Positions 16,734 through 26,924 of a stretch of DNA of 64,000 nt are shown in pieces. A program made the translations under genes and the position numbers. The notes below the pieces were generated by a model that had not been told where the DNA came from, made no database searches, and worked only from the letters and a program-made list of their open reading frames with translations. Source of the DNA: Granulicella mallensis (GTDB lineage Bacteria; Acidobacteriota; Terriglobia; Terriglobales; Acidobacteriaceae); the NCBI RefSeq assembly GCF_014203225.1, contig NZ_JACHIO010000005.1, forward strand, positions 1 to 64,000, written 5' to 3'. How positions within the stretch are numbered: position 1 is the first letter of the stretch; every line of letters begins with the position of its first letter.

Positions 16734-16781
16734 AGAAAGCCCCTCTTTGCGGTGATTTACCGCCGCAAAGAGGGGCTTTCT
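16734..16781. terminator. bidirectional rho-independent terminator
   Basis: A perfect 19-bp stem (16734-16752 with 16763-16781) closed by a 10-base loop. It is GC-rich in the middle with AGAAAG and CTTTCT at the base, and is followed by TTTCTTGTTTT on the plus strand and TTATTT on the minus strand. It lies between the convergent helicase and parE-like genes and would end both transcripts. Confidence 0.9.
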
Positions 16782-16791
16782 TGTTTTGGAA

Positions 16792-17103
16792 CTAAAACGG
16801 ACGAGTTAGGTCGCGCCTGCCATCAACGACTCGGACGATCTCCACTCTCTCGACCGCACCTTCATCGGTGTCTGGATGGGCTTCGTAAAGGATTAAATAC
16901 GGTCCTTCGATCAGGACCCGCGCAGAGGCGAAGATGGCGGGACGGCGAGTTCCCAGTCGAGGCAATTGTGCCAGGTGATCTGCTGTAGCCTCAATTGCGG
17001 TGTACTGTCGTTCTGCGGCATTCGGGTTGTCCATGCCGATATAGACATAGATATCCAGTAGATCTTCGCGAGCCTGCGGGCTCTAAACCAGCTCAACGTT
17101 CAT
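16792..17103 (-). pseudogene. ParE/RelE-family toxin gene with nonsense codon
   Basis: The reading frame from the ATG at 17103 gives MNVELV, then a TAG codon (17083-17085), then SPQAREDLLDIYVYIG followed by 80 more residues to the stop. ParE proteins have a Trp at the position of the stop (pattern V-x-W-S-P-x-A-x-x-D-L), so a single TGG-to-TAG change explains it. The downstream part is typical: LPRLGTRRPAI, LIEGPYLILYEA and VEIVRVVDGRRD. Translation could restart at the ATG at 17034, giving 80 residues without the first strand and helix, probably inactive. The gene starts 11 bases inside the end of the parD-like gene, the normal layout. The intact antitoxin with a dead toxin suggests the system no longer poisons. 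Confidence 0.82.
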
Positions 17104-17383
17104 TGGCTCGCCGCTTTGTGGCAGCGCTCAATCGTTGCCGGGCTTCCTGTCGCAATTCGGCAAAATCCAGAGGCACAGCAGGTCCGCTGGCCTTCCCCTC
17201 TGCCCACATCTCCCTGAGCCGCTTGATATCCAACTGACGCTGTTCGTGTTTGAACTGCCAATCGCGAAGGGCCTCACGGACGATCTCGCTGGTCGTTGCA
17301 TACTCCCCGGTTTCAACAGCGGCTTTCAGCGCTGTGAGTTGTTCGCCTGTTAGCGCAACGCTTACTTTTTGGATATCCGGCAT
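17093..17383 (-). CDS. parD: ParD-like antitoxin (ribbon-helix-helix)
   Basis: A 96-residue antitoxin. Residues 6-45 form a ribbon-helix-helix DNA-binding domain (KVSVALTGEQLTALKAAVETG, with EYATTSEIVREALRDW being the signature of the ParD/CopG family). The C-terminal half is a charged helix region that would wrap the ParE toxin. The start at 17383 has a GAGGA ribosome site; the frame is open far upstream but that part is antisense to the Xre/RES operon. It is the first gene of the parDE operon and normally represses its own promoter; a dyad at 17395-17413 directly upstream is a good candidate operator. The toxin partner carries a nonsense codon. Confidence 0.88.
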   Translation of the reverse strand: MPDIQKVSVALTGEQLTALKAAVETGEYATTSEIVREALRDWQFKHEQRQLDIKRLREMWAEGKASGPAVPLDFAELRQEARQRLSAATKRRANER

Positions 17384-17394
17384 AAAGTCCTCAC

Positions 17395-17413
17395 AGTAGC
17401 AAATTTTACTACT
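17395..17413. promoter_or_regulatory. candidate ParD autoregulatory operator
   Basis: AGTAGCAAATTTTACTACT is a dyad with AGTAG/CTACT arms around an AT-rich centre, 12 bases upstream of the parD start codon. Ribbon-helix-helix antitoxins bind short dyads at such a position. Inference from position and symmetry only. Confidence 0.45.
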
Positions 17414-17462
17414 TCTTGCCTCAATCAGCTTATGACGTGGGTCTAGGTACAATAAAGCTACT

Positions 17463-17491
17463 TTGACGCAACCTTTTCGATACCTTATTAT
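17463..17491 (+). promoter_or_regulatory. sigma-70-like promoter of the Xre/RES operon
   Basis: TTGACG (17463-17468) and TATTAT (17486-17491) are separated by exactly 17 bases, and the antitoxin start codon with its GGAGG site follows 18 bases after the -10. This is one of the closest matches to the consensus in the window. It drives rightward transcription of the antitoxin and RES toxin genes. Confidence 0.7.
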
Positions 17492-17509
17492 CCTAATTGG
17501 AGGTGTTCG

Positions 17510-17884
17510 ATGGCTGCTGCTCATGTATTTCAAGTGACGGAACCCGTGCTCTTCAATCCGCAGACCGGTCGTCTGGACGCGGCGCGGATCGCTCGCGAGA
17601 TGAATGTCCCCGTCGGCACGATTGCGGAGGCCATTGGCCGCAAGGCTCCCGGCGTCCGCAAGCATCCCGATGCCAGCAGCCTGCAAGGCGGCCTGCGGCG
17701 GCTCTATCGCATCTGGGTGGCGCTCGTGGACCTCTACGCTGGCGATAAAGGCAATGCGCGCATCTTTCTCAATGCGCCCAATCGGCATCTTGAGAACCAT
17801 GCTCCGATCGAGTTCATCCAGAACGGCGATCTTGCTCCGCTGGAGCTATTCGTCGATGCTATGAATGTCCGGCAACCCGCCTGA
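17510..17884 (+). CDS. Xre/MbcA/ParS-type antitoxin (DUF2384)
   Basis: A 124-residue antitoxin for the RES toxin encoded next. The N-terminal part carries a helix-turn-helix-like segment (DAARIAREMNVPVGTIAEAIG), and the C-terminal part is the toxin-binding domain with the characteristic LFLNAPNRHL-like pattern, here ARIFLNAPNRHLENHAPIEF, followed by VDAM. The ATG at 17510 is preceded by GGAGG and a good promoter. It ends 11 bases before the RES gene. In known pairs this protein blocks the toxin active site with its C-terminus and also represses the operon. The operon runs divergently from parDE, with 126 bases between them. Confidence 0.9.
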   Translation: MAAAHVFQVTEPVLFNPQTGRLDAARIAREMNVPVGTIAEAIGRKAPGVRKHPDASSLQGGLRRLYRIWVALVDLYAGDKGNARIFLNAPNRHLENHAPIEFIQNGDLAPLELFVDAMNVRQPA

Positions 17885-17895
17885 TCGAGTAGCCA

Positions 17896-18516
17896 TTGCA
17901 TTCTGTTGAAAGACTCATTCCGGTGTTGGAGAAAGCCCCGCTCGTTCCGCACGCAGGGTTCAGCTTTCGCGTTATCGCGGACCGGTGGCGGGCATCGCCT
18001 CTGTCTGCCATCGGAGCCTTCGAGCGCGGCGGCCGGTTCAATGCGCCGCGCATGTTTCCAGTCCTCTATAGCGCGGACAGCCAGTTGACCGCGCTGCTCG
18101 AGGTTGAGGCTCTCTTCCTCGACGCCAAGGAGCGATTGCGCGGCGTACCTCGCAACCCAGACCTGATTCTCACGCTCGACTGCACGCTGCTGCGCGTTCT
18201 GGATCTTACAGTTGAGAACCTCTATGCCGATCTGGGCACCTCGCATGAGGAGTTGATCAGCAATACTCCTTCGCGCTTCATCGCGAATGCGCGCAATGAG
18301 GAGACATCTACGCAACAACTCGGCCAGGCCTGTTTTCGCTCCGGAAAGATATCTGCTCTGAAGGTCCCAAGCGCCGTGAATCCGCAAGGGTATTGCCTGG
18401 ATATTCTTATCGAATCCCTCGTTGTTGGAGAGCGCGTCGCGGTGCTCGACCAGAACGGTCTTCTGCAAGCCGAAGTGACCGGGTTGATTCCGAAACCAAT
18501 AGGCTTAAAGCTCTAA
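17896..18516 (+). CDS. RES-domain toxin (NAD+-degrading)
   Basis: RES toxins break down NAD+ and arrest growth. The 206-residue protein shows the conserved R (FRVIADRW near residue 25) and the family block [23 protein letters not shown], with the usual TALLEVE helix after it, then a Ser/Asn-containing stretch late in the domain (SAVNPQG). Length fits. It starts at a TTG codon 11 bases after the antitoxin stop, with only a weak GAG-type ribosome site, which would keep toxin synthesis below that of the antitoxin. The stop overlaps the end of the convergent scoB gene by 4 bases. Nothing indicates inactivation, unlike the neighbouring parE. Confidence 0.88.
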   Translation: MHSVERLIPVLEKAPLVPHAGFSFRVIADRWRASPLSAIGAFERGGRFNAPRMFPVLYSADSQLTALLEVEALFLDAKERLRGVPRNPDLILTLDCTLLRVLDLTVENLYADLGTSHEELISNTPSRFIANARNEETSTQQLGQACFRSGKISALKVPSAVNPQGYCLDILIESLVVGERVAVLDQNGLLQAEVTGLIPKPIGLKL

Positions 18517-19196
18517 AGCATCGTCTTCAGGCTCGGCGAGATGATCAGCTTCGCCTCCGTCGCGGCCTGCACCTGTTCCACCGTTACGCCCTCCGCGATC
18601 TCTTCCAGAACCAGTCCCTCCGGTGTGACTACGATCCACGCCAGCTCTGTCGCAATCGTATGAACAACGCCCACACCGGTCAGTGGCAGCGTGCAGCGGT
18701 GCAGGATCTTGGGCCGCCCTTCGCGGGTTGTGTGTTCCATGGCGACGATCACCCTCTGCGCGCTTGCTACCAGGTCCATCGCCCCGCCCATGCCTTTGAC
18801 GACCTTGCCGGGGATCATCCAGTTGGCCAGCGAGCCCTGCTCGTCGACCTCCATTGCGCCCAGGATGCTCAGGTCGACGTGCCCGCCGCGGATCATCGCG
18901 AAGCTCTCCGCCGACGAGAAAAATGAGGTGCCCGGCAGCACGGATACCGTCTCCTTGCCCGCATTGATGAGGTCCGGGTCCTCTTCGCCCTCCAGCGGAT
19001 AGGGTCCAATGCCGAGCATCCCATTCTCGGACTGCAGCACGACATCCATTCCCGCCGGCACATGGTTAGCGATCAGCGTAGGCATGCCGATGCCGAGGTT
19101 CACATAAAAGCCATCGCGCAGCTCTTGCGCCACACGCCGCACGATGCGGTCGCGCTTGGCCGTATCTGCCGTCTTTGCCAATATCTCAGGGCTCAT
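18513..19196 (-). CDS. scoB: 3-oxoacid CoA-transferase subunit B
   Basis: Beta subunit of the CoA-transferase that moves CoA from succinyl-CoA to acetoacetate, allowing ketone-body or short acyl use. The 227-residue protein has the family pattern [19 protein letters not shown] and the active-site Glu in [13 protein letters not shown], where CoA is held as a glutamyl thioester. [31 protein letters not shown] is the usual central block (read in parts). Its ATG at 19196 overlaps the stop of scoA as ATGA, so the subunits are translationally coupled. An in-frame start at 19247 would extend into scoA and is unlikely. Confidence 0.92.
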   Translation of the reverse strand: MSPEILAKTADTAKRDRIVRRVAQELRDGFYVNLGIGMPTLIANHVPAGMDVVLQSENGMLGIGPYPLEGEEDPDLINAGKETVSVLPGTSFFSSAESFAMIRGGHVDLSILGAMEVDEQGSLANWMIPGKVVKGMGGAMDLVASAQRVIVAMEHTTREGRPKILHRCTLPLTGVGVVHTIATELAWIVVTPEGLVLEEIAEGVTVEQVQAATEAKLIISPSLKTML

Positions 19197-19897
19197 CGGG
19201 GTGCCTCCACCTTGCGCACGGTTCTTCGCTCGATCCGCTTCTCGCACGGCGCGCAGAAGATTCGCTGCACGTAGATTCCTGGCGTATGAATCAGGTCCGG
19301 ATCCAGCTCGCCCGGCTCGACCAGCTCTTCGACCTCGGCGACCGTCACGCGCGCCGCTGTGGCCATCATCGGATTGAAGTTCCGGGCCGTTCGCCTGTAG
19401 ACGAGGTTTCCCGCGCGATCGCCGCGCCAGGCCTTTATCAGGGCAAAGTCCGCATGTAAGGCCTTCTCCAGCAGGTACATCTTGCCGTCGAACTCGCGGG
19501 TCTCTTTTCCCTCGGCGATCACTGTGCCTACACCCGCCGGGGTGTAGAAGGCGGGAATCCCCGCTCCGCCTGCACGAATCCGCTCCGCCAGCGTGCCCTG
19601 CGGGATCAGGTTGACCTTCAGTTTGCCCGCGATCACCTGCTGTTCCAGTAATTTATTTTCACCGACATAGCTTCCGGTGTGCGAGGCGATCAGCCCGGCC
19701 TCCAGCATCAGGCCCATGCCGAAGCCGTCGACTCCCATGTTGTTGGAGATGGTGTGCAGCCCCCCCACGCCGCGCCGTACCAGCGCCGCGATGGAGTTCT
19801 CCGGAATACCGCACAGCCCAAAACCGCCCAGCATCACCGTCGCACCCTCAGGCACATCGTGCAACGCCGCATCCGCACTTTCGAAGACCTTGTTCAT
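19193..19897 (-). CDS. scoA: 3-oxoacid CoA-transferase subunit A
   Basis: Alpha subunit of the same CoA-transferase, contributing the CoA-binding loop. The 234-residue protein contains the signature [19 protein letters not shown] near residues 19-37, [12 protein letters not shown], and the glycine-rich SYVGENK stretch, all typical of family I CoA-transferase A subunits. It is the first gene of the two-gene operon. Length matches stand-alone A subunits of other bacteria. Upstream are 155 bases to the divergent ATP-grasp gene with no strong promoter that I can name. Confidence 0.92.
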   Translation of the reverse strand: MNKVFESADAALHDVPEGATVMLGGFGLCGIPENSIAALVRRGVGGLHTISNNMGVDGFGMGLMLEAGLIASHTGSYVGENKLLEQQVIAGKLKVNLIPQGTLAERIRAGGAGIPAFYTPAGVGTVIAEGKETREFDGKMYLLEKALHADFALIKAWRGDRAGNLVYRRTARNFNPMMATAARVTVAEVEELVEPGELDPDLIHTPGIYVQRIFCAPCEKRIERRTVRKVEAPR

Positions 19898-20052
19898 CCG
19901 TTACACCCGCCGGACCACTGCCCGGCGTCATTTTCTTCCGGCCTGTAACCGGCGCAGACCGAAAGCCGAGAGTACGCGTCTCACGGAAGCGAGGTCAAAC
20001 CCGCATCGCCCTGTATCGCCAAGACCCCCTCGCACGTCTTATCCTGAACAAG

Positions 20053-21048
20053 ATGCCGAACTCACTCCCCATCGCGATCTACTATGAACAGCCGAACTGG
20101 TTCAAACCGCTCTTTGCCGAGCTTGACCGTCGCGGCACGCCTTACGTGAAGCTGTTTGCGCCTGACCACTTCTACTCGCCCGAGGATCATCCCGAGGAGA
20201 AGTACTCGCTGATCTTCAACCGCATGTCGCCGTCGGCGTGGAATCGCGACCATGGCGACCAGATCTTCTACACCCTCGGCTATCTCGAGCACCTCGAGAG
20301 CCGCGGCGTGAAGGTGATCAACGGCTTCAAGGCTTTCAGCTCGGAGCTCAGCAAGGCCGGCCAGCTTACGCTGATGGACTCGCTCGGCATCGCCTACCCC
20401 AAGGCCCGCGTCATCCACCGGCCTGCACAGGCGGAGGCCGCGAGCGAGGGTCTGCGCTGGCCCATCGTCGTCAAGCCGAACATCGGCGGCAGCGGTGCGG
20501 GCGTTAAGCGCTTCGACGGCATGTCGCAGCTGCGCGCCGCAATTGCTGCGGAGCCCGGTTCCCCGGACGCGCTTCAGTTCGGCCTCGATTCGACAGCCCT
20601 GGTGCAGGAGTTCATCCCCGCACAGGATGCGCACATCGTCCGCGTCGAAGTGCTGAACGGCAAGTTCCTCTATGCGATCAAGGTCCACATCACGGGCGAG
20701 ACCTTCGACTTGTGCCCCGCGGACATCTGCCGTACGACGACCGGTGTCGACCTGAACCGCGCCGCCTGCGCCATCGACGCCCCCAAGTCCGGCATCACGG
20801 TCGAAGGCTATCAACCCCCGGCCGAAGCGATTGCGGACGTCGAGACGATTATGCGGCACTCCGGCATCGACATCGGTGGCGTGGAGTACATCACCGACTC
20901 ACGCGACGGCCAGCGCTACTACTACGACACCAATGCGCTGAGTAACTTTGTTGCCGACGGCCCCAACGTCATCGGCTTCGATCCCTTTGCGAAGCTGGTG
21001 GACTGGCTCGAAGCTGAGGCCGGCGTGTCCGCTCTCAGCGCACAGTAA
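20053..21048 (+). CDS. ATP-grasp ligase (RimK/glutathione synthetase-like)
   Basis: A 331-residue ATP-grasp enzyme, which would join a carboxylate to an amine or thiol through an acyl phosphate. After an N-terminal preATP-grasp domain (AIYYEQPNWFKPLFAELDRRG), the ATP-grasp fold shows WPIVVKPNIGGSGAGVKRF near residue 140, ALVQEFIPAQDAHIVRVEVL, and the metal-binding end YYYDTNALSNFV. The closest named families are RimK-like glutamate ligases, but the substrate is unknown. It is followed after 32 bases by an LLM flavin monooxygenase on the same strand, so the two probably work in one pathway. It is not next to any recognisable precursor peptide. Confidence 0.8.
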   Translation: MPNSLPIAIYYEQPNWFKPLFAELDRRGTPYVKLFAPDHFYSPEDHPEEKYSLIFNRMSPSAWNRDHGDQIFYTLGYLEHLESRGVKVINGFKAFSSELSKAGQLTLMDSLGIAYPKARVIHRPAQAEAASEGLRWPIVVKPNIGGSGAGVKRFDGMSQLRAAIAAEPGSPDALQFGLDSTALVQEFIPAQDAHIVRVEVLNGKFLYAIKVHITGETFDLCPADICRTTTGVDLNRAACAIDAPKSGITVEGYQPPAEAIADVETIMRHSGIDIGGVEYITDSRDGQRYYYDTNALSNFVADGPNVIGFDPFAKLVDWLEAEAGVSALSAQ

Positions 21049-21080
21049 CGGACAACACGCGAACGGAGATCGGACAACAC

Positions 21081-22139
21081 ATGCGTTATGGCTTCTGGCT
21101 TCCCGTCTTCGGCGGCTGGCTTCGCAACATTGACGACGAACGGATGCCCGCGACGTGGGAATATACTCGCGCGCTCTGCGAGCAGGCTGAAGAGCTCGGC
21201 TACGACCTCACCCTCATCGCCGAGCTGAACCTCAACGACATCAAGGGCCCCGAGTCCGACTCGCTCGATGCCTGGTCGACCGCCGCGGCGCTTGCAGCGG
21301 TGACGAAGAAGCTCGAGCTGATGGTTGCGGTCCGTCCCACGTTCCACAATCCCGCGCTGCTCGCCAAGCAGGCTGCGAACATCGACCGCATCAGCAGCGG
21401 GCGGCTGACGTTGAACGTCGTCTCGAGTTGGTGGGCGGACGAGGCGAAGAAGTACGGCATCGCCTTCGACGAGCACGATGACCGCTACGCCCGCACCAAT
21501 GAGTGGCTCGATGTCCTCGACAACTGCTGGAGTCAGCAGCACACCTCGCATACCGGCCGCTTCTACAACGTAGAAGACAATCTTCTTTCGCCCAAACCGT
21601 TCCCGCATCGCACCTACTCGGGAGGCGCGAACTCCAGCCGTCCCACGCTCTATGCCGGGGGCGAATCGGAGACCGCGAAGAACCTCATCGCCGCCAAGTG
21701 CGATGCCTACCTGATGCACGGCGACGATCCCAATACCATCGCCGCCAAAGTGGCCGACATGAAGCAGCGCCGCGAAAAAACAGGCCTGCCGCCGATGACC
21801 TTCGGCGTCACAGGTTACTGCATCGTGCGCGACTCGGAGGCCGAAGCGCAGCAGGAGGTCGATCGCATTACCGCGCAGCCCGACCCCTCGCAATCGCCCG
21901 CCGGCTTCGCCAACTTTCAGCAGTGGGTCACCGGCTCGCAGCTTGAAAAGAAGATCAACCTGCGCGACTATTCTGTCTCCAATCGCGGCCTGCACAGTGG
22001 CCTCGTCGGCACACCCGAACAGGTGAAGCAGCGCCTCGCTGACTTCGAGGGCGCTGGCTGCTCTCTCGTGCTGCTGCAATCCTCACCGCAGCACACTGAG
22101 ATGGCACGCTTCGCGAAGCAGGTCATGCAGCACTCGTAA
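21081..22139 (+). CDS. LLM-class flavin-dependent monooxygenase (SsuD/SfnG-like)
   Basis: A 352-residue luciferase-like TIM-barrel monooxygenase that uses reduced FMN and oxygen. The N-terminal RYGFWLPVFGGWLRN and the central RPTFHNPALLAKQAANIDRIS with GRLTLNVVSSWWADEAKKYG are typical of the alkanesulfonate and dimethylsulfone monooxygenase branch, as is the GLVGTPEQVKQRLADFEGAG region near the C-terminus that orders the lid. Exact substrate is not readable. These enzymes need a separate flavin reductase, and none is adjacent. It lies 32 bases after the ATP-grasp gene and is likely cotranscribed. An uptake system for sulfonates, usual beside ssuD, is missing here. Confidence 0.82.
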   Translation: MRYGFWLPVFGGWLRNIDDERMPATWEYTRALCEQAEELGYDLTLIAELNLNDIKGPESDSLDAWSTAAALAAVTKKLELMVAVRPTFHNPALLAKQAANIDRISSGRLTLNVVSSWWADEAKKYGIAFDEHDDRYARTNEWLDVLDNCWSQQHTSHTGRFYNVEDNLLSPKPFPHRTYSGGANSSRPTLYAGGESETAKNLIAAKCDAYLMHGDDPNTIAAKVADMKQRREKTGLPPMTFGVTGYCIVRDSEAEAQQEVDRITAQPDPSQSPAGFANFQQWVTGSQLEKKINLRDYSVSNRGLHSGLVGTPEQVKQRLADFEGAGCSLVLLQSSPQHTEMARFAKQVMQHS

Positions 22140-22325
22140 CTCGCCTCTCGAAGCTCGTAACTCAAAGCCAAACCACTCTGCTCCGACCTGGCCCCCGAAG
22201 TTTGTGGGGCCGGGCAGGAAGCAGGTGTCTTCGGCTACATCTCAGTTGGCGGCAGAAAAGCGTTACACCCAATAAAAGCGCTTTACACTTGCAACTTCTC
22301 GTCTATAACCCATACCCTTCTGTGC

Positions 22326-23822
22326 ATGAAGTTCATGGACCGCCGACGCTTTCTGCTTACGACCGCCGCCACTGCGGCGACGCTTCCCTCTCTCCGCGCT
22401 CTTGCCCAATCTCCTGCCGCTGCCGCGAAGCTTACGCTGCATCCTGACGCCCCCGGCCCCACGGTTCCGCAGAACTTCATCGGCCTGAGCTACGAGACGC
22501 AGCAGCTCTCCGACCCCGCTTTCTTCTCGGCCAACAACGAAGGCCTCGTCGCGCGGTTTCGCGAGCTTTCTCCGAACGGTGTTCTCCGCATCGGCGGCAA
22601 CACCTCCGACGTCGGCTGGTGGAAGCCCACCCCCGCCAGCAAGCAGCCGCCGCTGCCGCCCAGTGTCGTCATCGTCACACCAGGCCCGGACGAACGCCCC
22701 TTCCAGGAGCTCGCCTACTCGGTTACACCCGAGGCCGTGACGAATCTCCGCTCCTTCCTCGACGCGACCGGCTGGACCTGCCTGTACGGAATTAATCTCG
22801 GCACCAGCACGCCTGCACGCGCTGCGGAAGAAGCTGTCTTCGTCTCCAAAACGCTCGGCGCCAAGCTCGAGTACTTCCAGATCGGCAATGAGCCCGACGG
22901 CTTCACACGCCGCTTCCGCGACAAGACCAAGTGGTCCGCCGACGCCTATTTCGACGAGTGGCTGGCCGCCGCCAACGCCATTCGTGCCCGCGTTCCCTCC
23001 GCGCGCTTCGGCCTGCCTGACGTCGCCGGAAATCCGCAGTGGCCTACCACTGTCTCCACCCGCCTCGCCTCTATGCAAGAGCACCCGGAGATCGCCGCCA
23101 TCTCGCACCACTACTACTTCACCGGGCCGCCGTCGAACCCCAAGGCCAACCTCGATGAGCTGCTCAAGTCCAATCCCAAGGTGCAGAGCGTCGCCGAGAC
23201 GACCCGCGCTGCAGCCGCCAGGGTCGGCACGAAGTACCGCATGACCGAAGGCAATAGCTGCTACCGTGGCGGTCGCCCTGGCATGTCGGATGTCTTCGGC
23301 GCGGCGCTCTGGTCGGCGGACTACCTGCTGACCCTCGCCTCGCTTGGCTATGCGGGTGCAAACCTGCACGGCGGCAGCGGCAAGGCTGTGGCGGACTCGC
23401 TCGGCGGCACGCTGCCCGGCGAGTTGCTGATGCCCGACCCCAAGGCTCCGCACCCGCGCCCCTTCTATACCCCCATCGCCGAGGTCGAAGGCCTCTATGT
23501 CGCAGAGCCCGTGTCTTACGGCATGCGGTTCGCTGGGCACTTTGCCGGGGCGACGTTTATCCCGGTCGACTTCAACCCCGGCGAGGTGAACGCCACGGCC
23601 TTTGCGGCGAAGCTGCCCACCGGCCAGATCGTTGTCGCGATCATCAACAAGGACAAGGCAAAAGCGCTTCACATCGATCTGGCGGGCTATAGCCTGGCGT
23701 TCACGTTGAGCGCGCCTTCGTTGGCTTCTACCAAGGTAGAACTTACGGAGCCGTCGAAGTTTCGTGAGGCGTCGATTGTTGCGCCTGCCAGTGCCGTGTT
23801 GTTGTACGGTTCGCAGGGGTAG
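22326..23822 (+). CDS. GH79-family glycoside hydrolase, Tat-exported
   Basis: A 498-residue secreted glycosidase of clan GH-A, most like GH79 (beta-glucuronidase/heparanase). The N-terminus MDRRRFLLTTAATAATLPS is a twin-arginine signal ending near ALAQ. The acid/base Glu lies in QIGNEPDGF (residue 189) and the nucleophile in YRMTEGNS (residue 308), at the spacing expected of GH79. The C-terminal 90 residues form the beta-sandwich usual for the family. The characterised bacterial GH79 glucuronidase known to me is from Acidobacterium capsulatum, which fits the host. It likely trims glucuronic acid from plant or microbial polysaccharide outside the cytoplasm. No transporter is adjacent. Confidence 0.86.
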   Translation: MKFMDRRRFLLTTAATAATLPSLRALAQSPAAAAKLTLHPDAPGPTVPQNFIGLSYETQQLSDPAFFSANNEGLVARFRELSPNGVLRIGGNTSDVGWWKPTPASKQPPLPPSVVIVTPGPDERPFQELAYSVTPEAVTNLRSFLDATGWTCLYGINLGTSTPARAAEEAVFVSKTLGAKLEYFQIGNEPDGFTRRFRDKTKWSADAYFDEWLAAANAIRARVPSARFGLPDVAGNPQWPTTVSTRLASMQEHPEIAAISHHYYFTGPPSNPKANLDELLKSNPKVQSVAETTRAAAARVGTKYRMTEGNSCYRGGRPGMSDVFGAALWSADYLLTLASLGYAGANLHGGSGKAVADSLGGTLPGELLMPDPKAPHPRPFYTPIAEVEGLYVAEPVSYGMRFAGHFAGATFIPVDFNPGEVNATAFAAKLPTGQIVVAIINKDKAKALHIDLAGYSLAFTLSAPSLASTKVELTEPSKFREASIVAPASAVLLYGSQG

Positions 23823-23840
23823 GTTTTAGCGCCGTCTTTG

Positions 23841-23887
23841 TATTTCGTCGTCATCCTGAGCCGTAGGCTCAGGATGACGACGAAATA
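23841..23887. terminator. perfect palindrome acting as bidirectional terminator
   Basis: Two perfect 22-base arms (23841-23862 and 23866-23887) around a GTA loop, built on GTCATCCTGAGCC. It fills the gap between the convergent GH79 and cupin genes. The stem ends in TATTT/AAATA, which gives A and T rich flanks on both sides. It is the most compact copy of the dispersed repeat also found at 88-110, 3851-4016 and 24623-24760. Confidence 0.75.
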
Positions 23888-23898
23888 CAGATAACACC

Positions 23899-24582
23899 TT
23901 ACTTCAACTCGACCCGCAAAAACTCCACCCGTTTCGCCCCCGCCTGCACATTGAGTTTCGCCGCATCCCAGCTCTCACCTGCATGCGCTGTCTTTCCCGC
24001 ACACTGCGCGTCATCGACGCGAATCGCCAGCCACACCATGTGTTTCGCCTCCGAATGCAGAAGGGCGCTCTTTCCTGGCTGGACTCCCTGCCGCACGATG
24101 CGGATATGCGTGTCTTCGAACTCCACCTTCTCCGGTTGTGCCGCATGCCAGAAGGCCTCTCCCGCTGCGGGCGATCGCGCGTGCAGCGAGTCGAGATGCA
24201 AGGGCAGCGTCTTGAACTCGACACGCAGAAAGTCACTTGGCGTCTTGCTCAGGCTCTCGACCTTGTGTGTCTCCTCGCGTCCTGCGTTCAGCCGCAGTTG
24301 CCCGGTATGTACCGGCTGGCGCGTGATGGAGAAATCGTCATCGCCGGTATGGATAAACTTCACCGGCCCTGCATCGGAGAGATAGACGTACAGCGTCGGC
24401 GTCTTCGGATGGTCGTGCTGCGGCACATGCTCACCCGCGCCGTAGTGCGCATGGATCACGCGCACCCACGGGTCTTCGAACTCCAGCCGGTAGTTTTTCG
24501 GCAGCGTCTTCAGCGGGTCTTGTGCTCGTCCGCAGAGAGCTACGCTCATTAATGCCAACAGCATCATTGCGATTCGCCGCAT
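23899..24582 (-). CDS. secreted cupin-like protein
   Basis: A 227-residue protein with a signal peptide (MRRIAMMLLALMSVALCGRAQ) and two copies of a cupin-like unit. The first has EFEDPWVRVIHAHYGAGEHVPQHDHPKTP near residues 33-60 and the second EFEDTHIRIVRQGVQPG near residue 150; the matching start (VEFED-x-x-x-R) shows an internal duplication. His residues in the first unit (HVPQHDH) could bind a metal, while the second unit has lost most of them (LLHSEAKH). A bicupin of the periplasm is the best description; function unknown. The gene is divergent from glmS, with a long repeat between them. Confidence 0.65.
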   Translation of the reverse strand: MRRIAMMLLALMSVALCGRAQDPLKTLPKNYRLEFEDPWVRVIHAHYGAGEHVPQHDHPKTPTLYVYLSDAGPVKFIHTGDDDFSITRQPVHTGQLRLNAGREETHKVESLSKTPSDFLRVEFKTLPLHLDSLHARSPAAGEAFWHAAQPEKVEFEDTHIRIVRQGVQPGKSALLHSEAKHMVWLAIRVDDAQCAGKTAHAGESWDAAKLNVQAGAKRVEFLRVELK

Positions 24583-24622
24583 TCTATTACCCTCAGTACC
24601 AATCCCAGCCTGGAGCTTGTCG

Positions 24623-24760
24623 TTGTTTGTTTTTCGCCGTCATCCTGAGCCATCGGCGAAGGACCCTCGCATCTGGGGGATACCTTAGAGGTCATTGCCA
24701 GCACGAACAAGATGCGGGGGTCCTTCGGCTGCGCCTCAGGATGACGACGAAAAACAAACA
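24623..24760. repeat. inverted GTCATCCTGAG-type repeat
   Basis: Left arm from 24623 (TTGTTTGTTTTTCGCCGTCA, then TCCTGAGCC and GAAGGACCC) and right arm ending at 24760 (GGGTCCTTCGG to CAGGATGACGACG and AAAACAAACA) form an imperfect long inverted repeat around a 50-base centre. The arms are the same module as at 3851-4016. It lies between divergently oriented genes, so it cannot simply be a terminator here. Confidence 0.8.
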
Positions 24761-24934
24761 AAGGCCAAGGCCTAGGCCTACAGCTATTGCAAACTATTGC
24801 GACAGCATTCCCAGAACGCTTCGATGCTACCGCAAGCTCACCGCCATCATGTCAAATCACCCTGCCTCTTCTGCCTGATTATTTTCTGTTTTCTAATTCC
24901 TGTTCCCTGTCTTTCACGGTCTACACTGCTACCT

Positions 24935-26890
<1,956 letters not shown>

Positions 26891-26924
26891 CTAAAAATAT
26901 GCCGTCTTTGCTGTTGTTTGGAGT

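Noticed and set aside
20922-22079. Minus-strand frame of 385 codons
   Set aside because: Antisense shadow of the LLM monooxygenase gene.
22263-23672. Minus-strand frame of 469 codons
   Set aside because: Antisense shadow of the GH79 gene.
24600-24934. Possible glmS ribozyme upstream of glmS
   Set aside because: The leader is filled by a dispersed inverted repeat, and I do not see the conserved glmS ribozyme core. It is mainly found in Firmicutes.
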